Shown here: positions 26,901 through 38,900 of the stretch, piece by piece
Layout of the letters: the number at the start of each line of letters is the position of its first letter
Position numbering within the stretch: the first letter of the stretch is position 1
From: JBOGOC01 sp050747525
GTDB lineage: Bacteria; Acidobacteriota; Polarisedimenticolia; JACPZX01; DASXTC01
DNA length: 64,000 nucleotides
Assembly (NCBI GenBank): GCA_050747525.1
Contig: JBOGOC010000066.1
Location: 1-64,000, forward strand
Reading direction: 5' to 3'
Program-made: the position numbers and the translations under genes
The notes under the pieces: model-generated
What the model was told of the DNA's origin: nothing
Database searches by the model: none
The model's input: only the letters and a program-made list of their open reading frames with translations

Positions 26901-29900
26901 GTCGCTGTCGTCGCCCGAGTCGTCCATGTTGACGGTGTCGATCCCCGCGCCGCCGTCGATGCGCAGCAGGGCGTCGATGCGGTCCAGCACGCCGCCGATC
27001 GGGGCGTTGACGTGGTCGATGGCGGTGTCGAACCAGCCTGACGTGAAGCTGCTTCCCACGCTGATGATGTCGTCCCCGGCGCCGCCGGCGATGGAGGTCG
27101 GGCCGCCCACCGTGCGGACCAGGATCTGGTCATCGAGCGGGCGCGGCTGCCAGATGCGCTGGTCGCCGGCGCTCACGAACGTGGAGCCGCCGTGCGTGCT
27201 GTGGATGAGGAACCGGTCGTCGCCGTGGCCGAGGAAGATCTGCACCATCTCCAGGTTGGCGTAGGTCACCCCGCCGCCGAAGGTGCGGCCGCCGATGATC
27301 CGATCGGGGCCCATGCCCAGGCCGGTGATGCGCGTGTCGGTCAGCTCGCCGCGGCGGCCTGCCACACTGTCGTTGTCGAGCAGGTTCAGGATGTCGACCT
27401 GCTCGGGCTCCACGGCGCGCAGGTTCGGGTTGTCGTCCGGCACGAACTCGTCGGGATCCGTCTCCGGCTGCGTCCCGATGCCCGGGTACCACAGGTAGAG
27501 CGTGGGCGGCGGGATGGTGCGGTCGCCATCGGGATCGACACCACCCTCGATGACCAGCGGCCCGCGGATGCCATCGAGGGTCCTGGGCTGCGGCGCGAAC
27601 ACCTGGATGGCATCGCCGTCGATGACGTTGTCGTCCACCGCGCGCACGCGGATGCGGCGTTCCACGTTCCAGTCGGCCGAGGTGAAGGTGAGCAGCAGCT
27701 CGTCGGCGCTCTCGGTGATGACGTTGCCTGCTCCATCCAGCAGGGCCACCAGCACCTGGCGGGCGTCCCCGGCGCGGTAGGTCACGACCACCTGATGGCC
27801 CGGCGCGGCCGGCTGCGCGGGAGTCAGGGTCACCATCGACCCGGCCACGGCGTATTCGGAGCCATCCAGCACACGCCCGTCGATGGTGACCGACAGGATG
27901 CGGCTGGGGGCGGCCAGCAGCGCGAAGGCACCGCCCGGCAGGCCGCCGAACAGCGCGCCTTCCGTGATGACCTCGCCCTGAGCGAACCGGTAGACCACAT
28001 CCACCGGCGAATCGGCCGCCAGCGGCCGCGCCGGATCCGGTCTCAGGGTGAGCGTCTGGCCGTCGAGGCGGAACTCGCCATCGGCCAGGTAGGTGACGAC
28101 CACCTGGTCGCCCGCGCCCGCCGCCACCAGAGGATCGATGGTGAGGGTCGAGCCGCTCAGGTCGAACTCGCGCGCGCCCAGCAGGCGCTGGCCCAGCGTC
28201 ACCGAAACGAGCTGGTCCGGTGTCCTGGCCAGGTTGAACACCCCGCCCGGCAGGCCGGAGAAGGCCGCGGCCTCGCTGTACGAGTTGCCGCGGAACAGCT
28301 TGCGGCCATCGATGCGAACCGAGACCACCAGCGTGGGCGTGGTGGCGAGGTTCATGCTGCCCGTGTAGGTGCCCACGCTCCCGATGGCGCCGAACAGGGC
28401 CGACTGACGAATCTCTCCGCCCGTCTGCGTGAAGTCGGGCCGCACCGAGACGGTAACGTTCGCGGTGGGCTGGCGCGACAGCGCGACGGTGTAGGTGTCG
28501 GACCACGGCGACGGCCACGGGTTGGGCGTCTCGATCAGGCGCGTCGAACCGTCGGTCTGCCGGATGATGACCGTCCCGATGTCGTCGTCGGCCAGCTTCG
28601 CGTCGATGTCGGCCACGCCGAGGTCGAAGAACGACGAGCCGGCTCCCAGGTTCGATGTCGCCGCGTGGCGCACCACCGAGTAGTGCGTCCCCTCGACGTC
28701 GCTGTCCACCGCGGCCTCCAGGCGCACCAGCTTGGGCGCCCAGCTGGCGGAGGTGAACGACAGCATGGTGACCGGAACGCCGAGATGCAGCAGCCGCACC
28801 TGGGCATCGGCCACCAGCGACACGGTCACGGTCTCTCCGGCCGCCGGAGCGCGACTCAGCATCACCAGGTAGCCGTCGGCGGCGCCGCCCTCAACGGCCA
28901 GCGTCGAGCCGTCCTGGTGCCCGGTGGCGAACTCGGCCGGCAGCACGACCACGCCCGCGGCCTCGTCGTCCACCACTTCGACGACCAGCACGGGGATCTT
29001 CACCCTCACGTAGCTCACGGCGCTGTCTTCCGAGATGCTGTGGCGGACCGCCTCGTAGCTCAGGGCTCCGTTGGGGAGCAGGTACGAAACCTTCACGCTG
29101 GAGCCCGCCCCCACGGGAGCGCCCAGGTTCAGGTTGAGCGTCGTGCCGACGAGGCTGAACTCCGTGCTACGGATGCGCTGGCCGTTGACTTCCACGCGCT
29201 CGATGGCCACCGGCACCCGCTGCAGCGAGAAGGCGCCCGTGGTCCCGCCGGCGAAGGCGAAGGTCTCGGCCACCTGCTTCTGGGCCGACTCGTTCGCCGT
29301 GTCCGGCGCCGCCACGACGTATATGGTCTGCGGGATGTCCCAGTCCAGCTCGGTGAAGGTCAGCACCAGCGACTCGACGGGGGCCACGGCCGGATTGTTC
29401 GTGACCAGCAGGCCGCGCGATCCGGCCGCTTCCTCTTCGGAGCTGTTCTCGCTCGGGGTGATGGTGACGAACACCCGGCGCTTCAGAGGGTTCGGATCCT
29501 CGGGAGCCCGCGACAGCACCACGGTGTAGGCCGCGAACACCACGCCCTTGTCCTGGTTGTTCCCCGGGACGATCGGGCCGGTGAAGCCTTCGAACACGCG
29601 CATCTGGGTGATGGGCGTGATCACCAGCCCGGCCTCGTCGTTGTCCGCGATCTCGGCCGAGATGCCTTCCACCACCGCGTCGGCGTAGGCCGGGTCGGCG
29701 CTCTCCACCGAGTGCAGGATCAGGCCGCTGTGGCCCAGCAGGTCGCTGCTGCGCACCTCGACCGGGCCGCCCGAGGTCTCGCCGCCCACGTCGAAGGTGT
29801 CGCTCCCCAGGCCGCCGAAGATGGTGGTGTTGAGCGTCGGGTTGGTGGAGAGGACCACGAACCGGTCGTTCCCCTCCATGCCGTCCACTTCCAGGACCTC

Positions 29901-32900
29901 CACCGCGACGAACTGGACGAAGAGGCCCGCCCCGTACACGCCGTCACGGGTGATGACGAAGGTGTCGCTGAACTCCGTGCCGATGACGACCACGGTGTCG
30001 ACGCCCGGGCCGCCGTCGATGTTCACCGGCGCGTTGTCGGTGTACTCGACGAAGTCGGATCCCAGCCCGCCGCTGATCTCGGTGATCTGCTGGGCCGGGT
30101 CGACGGCGCGCGATCCCTTCAGGGCGAAGGCGCGCACGCTGAACTGATCGTCGCCGCTGCCGCCGTTGAGGATCAGGCTGGCCTGGTTGTGGAACACGGT
30201 GAACCGGTCGTTCCCCTGGCCGCCCTCGATGGTGGTGTTCTGGCTCACCCCGTTGCTCAGGAAGCCGCGCGTCGTCTCGGTGGTGTCGAAGACGTCGTCC
30301 TTGAAGGGGATCTTCGCGAACTCGCGCTCGGACCGGAACATCTGGCCGACCTGGAAGCGGTCGTCTCCCTGGTTTCCTTCGATGGTGGTGATGACCGAGT
30401 TGTCGTCCAGGAAGAACTCGTCGTCTCCCTGCCGTCCGAAGATCTGCAGGCCGCGGTTCAGCGTGAAGTCGTAGTTGACCCGCTCGGCCGTCTCGTCACC
30501 CTCGGGCAGGAGCGCGACGAACGAGCGCCGCAGCGGGATGGAGACGCCGCCGATCTCCACCGGCAGCAGGTTGGCGCTGCGCAGCAGGAAGCGGTCGCCC
30601 ACCAGCTCGTCGTCGGTGCCGTAGATGTCCAGCTTGTCGGTATCGGGCGACGACGGGCCGGAATCGTGCACGTCGATCACCGAGATCGGGTGGCCGGCCG
30701 AGTGCGGGCCGCCGGCCAGGTAGATCACGGTGTCGTCGCTCCCCTGCTGGGCGTCCAGGCTCAGCAGCGCGCCCACGCCGTTCACGTGCGTCTCGGCGCC
30801 CGCGGCGTCCACGTTCACCACCATCCGGTCGTCGTAGCTGGCTCCCGGCACGGCCGTGCGGGCCGCGCCGAACACCACGTCGGTGTTGTAGACCACCTCG
30901 ACCAGCTCGGGCCCGAAGATCTCGTTGAAGAAGAAGATGAGCTTGGTCCCCTTCTCGAACGTGTAGTCGACGCCGAAGGTCTGCGTCACGCCGCCCAGCG
31001 CCACCGTCACGGCGTCGGTGCTGTCGAGGATCCTCATCACCTGGACGAAGTTCCTCTCCACCACGCGGTGCACCTCGGACAGCGGCACGACCGGGTCGTC
31101 GCCCTCGATCTCGGTGCCGCCCGAGATGGTGTCGACCGTGATCAGGTCGTCGCCCGGACCGCCACTGATGCGCGTCGTCCCCGGGATGGTGCTCACCACG
31201 TGCAGGGCGTCGTCGCCCAGGCCCAGCATCACGTGCAGGGCCTCGATGTCCTCGTAGGTGATGCCGTGCGACATGCCCAGCCCGGTCAGGGAGGTCGCCG
31301 TGAGCAGGCCGCGCGACGCCCCGGTCTCGCTGTCGGTGTCGCCGCTGTCGTCCACGTTCAGGCGGTCCACGTCGGTCTGCCCGTCGCCGTCCACGATCAG
31401 CGGGGCGGAGATGAAGTCGAGCACCCCCAGCCAGTTGTCGCGGTCGATTCCGGCCCGATCGCCCACGTTCACGATGTCGTCCTGCGAGCCGGTGGTCTGG
31501 GTGTTGAGGAACGGCTGGCCGTCCACGCGCGTCGTCCCCGGCGTCCCGTAGGTGATGACCGGAACGCGCCCGTCGCCCACCACCGTGGTCTGGCCGCTGA
31601 TGGTGCGGACGTTCAGGATGTCGCGCCCGGCGCGCCCTTCGAGCTGGGTGGTGCCGGTGTGCGTGCTCAGGATGGTGAACAGATCGTTGCCCGTCCCGAG
31701 GTGGATGTTCAGGTCCTCGAACCCGAAGTAGTCGATGCCGCCGGGGATGGCCATGTCCAGATCGTCGATGTGGGTGTTGCTCAGCGTGCCCACGTTGTTG
31801 CTGGCGTCCAGCGTGTCGTCCACGTTGAGCTGGTCGGCTCCCGACTGGCCGTTGATGGTCAGCAGGGCGTCGATCTCGTCCACCGTTCCGCGCACGTTGA
31901 TGAACTGGCTGGTCTCGGCCTCCGGATCGGTCTCCCACAGCCCGGCCTGGCTGCCCACGCTCACAATGTCGGTCCCGCCGCCGGCGTTCACCGTGGCGTT
32001 GGCGACGATGGCGCGGATGGCCACGCGGTCGTTGCCCAGGTTGGTGCCCAGGGTCAGAACGAACGGATCGGCGGCCGGCCCCTCGGTGGGCAGATGCGTG
32101 CGCACCACGGTGACCAGGTCGGCCCCGTCGCCGGTGGCCATCGTGACCACGTCGATGCCGCGGTACAGAATCTCGCCCGGCATGCCGTTGACCTCGGCTC
32201 CGTCGTCGGCCGCCTCCAGCTGGATGCGGTGGTATTCACGCGGATCCTGCACGCGATCGCCGTTGGTGTAGTAGGCGAGCTCGCCGCCGAAGTACCGCAT
32301 CGCCTCGTTGCCCAGGGTCAGCTTGGGCGCCTGGGTCGCGTAGGTGTCGATCCTCCAGCCGCCGGCGCCGTCCGACTCGTAGACGGGCTCGCCGCGGCGG
32401 TGGAACTTCACCGACAGGCGGTAGGTCACCACCACCTGGGCGCCCTCGGTGGGACGGGCGTTCGGCGTGAGGGTCAGGGTGGTCCCCGACACGTTGAACT
32501 CTGCCGGCGTCAGCTCCACGCCCGACACGGTGACGCGGAAGAAGGCGCCCGGGCTGAGCGGCGTGCGCGACAGGGTGAACACGTCACGCAGCAGCTTTTC
32601 GTCGACCTCGTCGGTCTCGCCGTCGCCGTCGTTGTTGATGCCGTCGGTGTCGCCCTTTCCGAAGTAGGAGAAGAACTCGCTGAAGTTCTTGCCGATGGTC
32701 TCCTGCGTGTACAGGACCACCAGGCCGTCCTCGTCCAGGGTCAGGTTGCCCGACAGGTCGGTGACGGGGAGACCGACCGTCAGGAGCTCGTCGCCGAAGT
32801 AGAGGACCGGGTCGCCCACCGCGTGCTTCGCGGGGGTGGCGATGGTGATCTGGACGGCATCCACCTGCGACAGATCCACGTCGGCGTCCAGGGTGATCAG

Positions 32901-35900
32901 ATTGGAGGCCGTGGTCACCGTGACGTCGTCCGCGGAGAGCTTCTCGAACTGCGTGCGCCGGCGCAGGGTCACCTCCACCACGTCGCCGGCCTGCAGGTCG
33001 TACGTGAACCCGGACAGCGCGTCCAGATCCAGGAACCGGGTGCGCGTCATCCCGCCGGCGAAGTCAAACGTGGGCGCGGTGTAGCTGTTGCCGATGGTCA
33101 CGCGCGCCCCGTCGGCCGCGATCAGGTCGAGCACCGGCACCTTGCGGTTGTGGATCTTCGCCTGGCCGCCGGTGTGCCTGAACATCTGCTCCACGGTGAT
33201 GCCCGATACGGTCTGATCGGCCGCCAGGTTGTCGGTGGCCAGCAGCGTCAGGATCTTCTCGGTCCCGTCGATGGCCGCGATGGTGTAGAGGCCGTCGTTG
33301 GCGCCGGCGCCGGTGACGCGGATGGTGTTCCCCACGGCGAAGCCGTCCACGATCCAGCTGCGCGTGTCGAGGCGCTGGATGGTGTCGGCGCCGGGCTTCA
33401 CGTCGAACACCAGCGTGGGATTCCCCTTGGCCTTGACCGGGTTGGCCACCAGGTTGCCCAACTCGTCGAACACCAGCTCGCCACCCAGGTACCGCTGAAT
33501 CTCACCGGTCAGCTGAACCACCGCGTCGCCGCGGAAGTGCAGCATCGGCTCGCCCGCTTTGTGGAAGAGCGGGTTGCCGAACGGATCGAAGAGCTGCGCG
33601 CGCGTGAGCAGGTCGCGCATCGGCTCGCCTCCCAGGTACGACAGCGGCAGATGCGTGAACGGATCCAGCACAGGCTCGCCGCCCGCATAGGTCTTCGCGG
33701 TGGGCGACAGGGCGGAGGTGATCACGAACGTGCCGTTCACCTCGGTCCCTGAGGCGCCGTTGTGGAAGATGGGCCGGCCCGAAGTCAGCCGATCCACGGA
33801 GATGTCGAAGCTGTCGATGCTGGCGGTCTGGGCCACCGGGTCCCCGTCGAAGTCCAGGTCGGCGGCGTTGTCCACGTTCAGCGTGTCGATGCCGGCCAGC
33901 GACGGATCGTCGGCCACCGTGCGCACCACGTCCTCGGTACGGGTCCAGGGCACCACGCGGACGCGGTTGGCCTTCAGGACCGCCGGATCCGGGGTCACGC
34001 CGGTCTGGCGCACGCCGTTCAGCAGGTACAGCGGCACGCCCAGCTCGAAGGTGGTGACGAACGCGCGCGGACGCGCCGAGGCGTCGGGGTTGGTGGCGCC
34101 GAAGACCCGGTTGCCAGCCGGATCCAGGTAGACCGGCTGCGCCCCCGAAGGCAGCGTGGCGTCGGCAATGTCCTGCGGGTCAACCGGCAGGATGACCGGC
34201 ACGCCGGTGAGGGCTGCATCAGTCGTCTCGTTGCCGTCCAGGTCGAAGTACAGCGGCGCGAACGCGGCGTTTCTCTTGTGGATGCCGTAGTCGGCGAGGC
34301 CGTACTCCTGGACGTCGTCCTCGATGATCTGCCCGTTGGTCGGGTTCAGCACCACCACCCACACGCGCAGCTTGCCCGGGTTGGCCGGGTCGGCCTCGAC
34401 GATGTTGCGCAGCGTGAAGCCAAGGCCCGCCGTCTCCGTGCCGCTGAGCACCTTGGGGATGTTGTTCAGCACGTTCGGGCTGAAGTCGCTGGCCTCGAAC
34501 TGCCGCGCCTGCTCCACGATGGTGGCGTCCCCGTCGACCACCAGGCTGGACAGGATGCGGTTGAGGTCACCGTTGTCGGTCACGTTGACCGTGTCGTTGC
34601 CGGCGCCTCCCAGGATGTCGGTGCGCCCGCCGATGGTCTTCAGGTTGATGACGTCCGCCCCGCCGCCCGCCACGATGCGCAGCTGCAGCCCTTCGGTCAC
34701 GTCATCGACCGTGAAGGTGTCGGCGCCGTCGCCCAACCTCACGTCCAGGCTCTCGATCTGCTGCAGGCGGATGCCGTGGTAGCGCGGGCTGAGCCCAGGG
34801 GCGACGCGCACCTGATCCAACTCGGGGATGCCGTTGGTCGGATCGACCGGCTGGCCGAGGCCTTCCAGGCTCAGGTACGTGTCGAACAGCAGGTCCTCGT
34901 TGGCCTCGTCAATGGCTCCGTCGCCGTCGTTGTCCACCCCGTCGGTCAGGCGCGATGCCACGCGATCCTGGTCGTACAGCGGGATGGAGGAGACCTCGCC
35001 CAGCTCGTCGATGGCGCCGTTGCCGTCGTTGTCCACGAGGTCGACGTGCTCATCCAGCTCATCCACGAAGCCGTCGCGGTCGTTGTCCACGCCATCGCCC
35101 ACGATGGGCAGGATCATCTCGCCCACCTGCACCATGCGCGGGGTGGTCCGCAGGCGCAGGAACCCGGCCAGCTCGCCCGCCTCGTCGATGATGCCGTCAT
35201 GGTCATTGTCCACGCCGTCGCCGGACACCGGGCCGTTCTGGGTGTGCAGGATCACGCGATCGCCCGCGTCCTCGGCCTCCTCGGTGCCGACGATGGTCAG
35301 ACGGCCCATGATCTTCGAGATGTCGAAGCTGCGGTCCTGCTTGAAGGCGAACGGCGGCGGGTCGATCACCACGGGCGCGGGCTGCACCATCTTGGTGCGC
35401 TGGATGAGCGTGGCCACGCGGTAGTTCACCTCGAACGAGGTGGCCGAGATCTCCACCGAGGAGTCGAGGAAGAAGAACGCGAAGAAGTTGTACTTGAGCT
35501 GGAACGACACACCGCCCACCACGACCGACGTGACCTGCAAGTTCGGCACGAATGCCCGCAGGAAGTTGCCGATGTGCTGGCCCTGCTGCTGGGCCAGGGC
35601 CAGCGCGGCTGCCGCCGGGTTGTTGCCGTTGGCGAAGAACGCGGCCGCGAACTGGAAGATGCTCACCTCGAACCGGAACGGGTTCAGCGGAGAGGCCAGC
35701 TCCAGCACCCGGTCTTCGTAGACCAGCTCGGGCGGCAGCGGGATCTCCACCGGCGGCGGCACGTAGGTGAACGGCGGCGGGTTGAAGATGAGCGGCGGGT
35801 GGTCGCCACCCACGTGGATGGTGTCGTCGCCCGAGCCGCCGGTGACGGTGGTGTCGAAGTTGCCGCCGGTGGCCAGCACGTAGATCTGGTCCGGCCCGCC

Positions 35901-38900
35901 CGCCCCGTCAACCTCCACCGCCTCGATGTTCTTGAAGGTGACGATGCGGCCCGCGCCCGCGATGTAGGTGTCGGAGATGACGAAGATGTCGCCGATCGGC
36001 GTCCCGATGACCACGATGGTGTCGATGCCCGGGCCGCCGTTGATGTTCACGGGGGCGTTCTGGAGATAATCGTACCGGTTCACCCCCGTCCCGCCGAACA
36101 GCTGCGACAGGTTGGTGATCTCGTCCGGATCCTCGGCGTTCTCGCGCAGGACCAGGAAGGTCTTCAGCAGGAAGCGGTCGTTGCCCGACCCGCCGTGCAG
36201 GTACAGCTTGGCGCGGTTGTGGTTCACCTCGAAACGGTCGTTCTGGCTGCCGCCCATCACGAACAGCGTGGCCGAGTTGCCGTTGGTCATGTTGTCCGTG
36301 TCGGCCACCGGGACGCCGTCCGGGAACTCGAGCGTGCGGTTGCCGGTATCCGGGATGAGCGGCACCGTGCCGATGACGATGTTGTCGTCACCCGACCCCA
36401 TGTTGATGATGGTCACGGTGGCGGTGTCATTGGACAGGATCTGGTCGTCGCCGCCCAGCGTGTTCACCACCACGCGCTCCACGCCGCGGTAGGTGATCAG
36501 CGTGTTGGAGACGTCGCGCGCCGTCACCGAGCCCACCCGGAACGTGCCGCTGCCCGCCGCGTTGAGGGCGATGTTGTCCGACAGCGCGGTGCCGTTTATC
36601 ACCAGGATGTCGGTGCCCGACGTCCCGCCGGAGTCCACGATCTCGATGCGTCCGCGGTTGTTGAGCGGCACCGTCACGATGTAGTGCTCGAGGTCGGCCT
36701 CGGTGTTCCCGCGGTTGTCGATGGTCGCGCGGCCGGCCCACGGGGTGACGGTGTGCGTCAGCTCCTGGAGGTCCTCTCCTGCCTCGTCGATGAAGCCGTC
36801 AGCATCATTGTCCTCGCCGTCGGTCAGCCGTGATGCAAGGCGATCCAGCACGAGGATGGCGTTGTCCGAGTCGTTCACCACGATGGTGTTGTTGCGCGTG
36901 CCGCCCGAAAGGACCGCCTTCTCGAAGATGTTGTCCAGGTCCTCGACGATCGCCCCCTCGGCCCACCTGTCGCCCCGGTTGGGCATGGCCAGGCTCGGAT
37001 CGTCCTCGTCCATGGTGCCGATCAGCTCGTCCTCGGTGCCGTACACCTTGTCGGCCGGGTTGCTGCCGGCGCCGAAGGAGTAGGGCAGGCTCCCCGCGTC
37101 CTTCAGCAGCACGCCCGTGATGAAGGTGTTGTTGAACAGGCCGAGGTCGTAGTCCAGCACCTCGATCAGGGTGTCGATCTCGCCGAACGGGCTGGCGTCG
37201 ATGAAGATGTCGAATCCGTCGCCGCCTGTGACCGTGTCGTTGCCGACGCCGCTGTTCAGGATGTCGTTGAACGGCGTGCCGACCAGCTCGTCGTCGCCCA
37301 GGCCGGCGATGATGGTCAGGGCGATGCGGTCCGGGTAGCTGATGGCGTCGGTGGTGTCGGTGTCGCCCAGGCCGCTGGCGTTGATGACGTCGTCGCCCGC
37401 GCCCGTGTCGATGATCAGGCGGTCCCCTTCGCTCCGGATGCTGTGCTGGATGTTGATGTCGGTCACCAGCACGCCGGCGCCGGTCTTCATCAGCACGCCC
37501 ACGTCCTGCACGGCGCCGTTCTTCTCGTTGCGGCCCAGCACGGTGACGTCGTCGCTCAGGCCGTCGTTGCCGAAGATGGTGATGGTGTCGGCGGCGCGGT
37601 CGTCCTGGATGTCCAGCACGGGAACGGTCACGTTCTGGACTTCGTCCTCGTCGTCACCCTCGTCGGCCTCGTCGATGGTCCCGTCGCCGTCGTTGTCGAA
37701 TCCGTCGGCGCCCTCGGAGTCCACGACCACCTGGGTCTCGCCCGTGTCGGTGATCTGGCGGCCGGTGTCGATGGTCAGGCGGTCCACGTCCGAGCCGCTC
37801 AGGTAGTTCACGGTGACGCTGTCGGCCCCGGTGCTGGCGTCCACGACCAGGTCCTCGACGTCGTTCATCACGACGCGGCTGCGCTCGGTGGCCCCGGTGA
37901 ACCGGCTCAGCTGGACGTTGTTGTTGCCCAGCTTGCTGATCCGCAGGTCGTCCGGCGCGGCCGTGGCGGTCACGAACAGGAAGTCGTGGTCGCCCGCGCC
38001 CGCCTCGATCACGCTCGCCAGCAGCAGGTTCTCGAGGGTGTAGCGGATCAGGTCGTTGCCTCCGCCCGCGTCGATGGTGTCCTGGCCGCCGCGGCCGTCG
38101 ATCTCGTCGTCGTCGCCGTTGCCGAAAATGGTGTCGGCCGCGCGCCCGCCCAGGATGGTGTCGGTGCCGCTGCCGCCCAGGATGTGCGCCGTGCCCGTGC
38201 CGTTGTGCTCGAGGTGGTCGTTGTCCGGCCCGCCGTCGATGTAGGCCGATGAGGAGTCCACGCCGGTCTCGATGTAGTCGTCCCCGCCCCCACCGATGAG
38301 CACGGCTCCCCGCGGGTCGCCAAACGGATGGGTCAGCGTGGTGGCCCCCGAGCCCTGATAGATGAGCTGGTCGTCACCCGGACCAGCGTCGAGGTAGACC
38401 GGGACCTGGACACCCGGCCTCACGAGGATCTGATCGTTGCCATTCCCGGCGTCCCCTCTGATCTCCTTCACGCCGTTGAAGGTCTGCTCGCGCCCGAAGG
38501 CGGTGATGCGGATCTTCTCGCCATTGACCGCGTCACCACCCAGGTGCTCGAGGATGTAGATCTCGTTGAGGTCATCCGTTGCCAGGTTGCGGAACGTGGC
38601 GCGCAGGCCCGTGTTCAGGTGCAGCACGCCGCCGACGACGCCGGGCGTCCAGTCCTGCTCCTGTCCCGCATCAGGGTTGCCCGCCAGGTAGACCGGCTTG
38701 GGCAGCTCGAGCACTCCGATCTTGAAGGTGACGGTCTTCCTGATCTTCACGAACAGGATCTTGATCTTGACGGTCACCGACACGCTCACTTCGACGCGTC
38801 CGCCCTCGTCGCTCCTCACCTCGAACCTGAAGCCCACACCGAGGCTGGCGAAGGTGATGCCGAACAGCCGCGCGCTCACCTCGGCGCTCGCCTCGATACC

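Noticed and set aside
27192..33752. Long + strand frame of about 2,186 codons, and similar + strand frames at 21261-24884, 33762-36833, 39213-42581 and 43359-48608
   Set aside because: They lie antisense to the giant gene and have compositions dominated by His, Arg, Gln, Gly, Val and Asp with no domains. High G+C and third-position bias keep the opposite strand free of stops.
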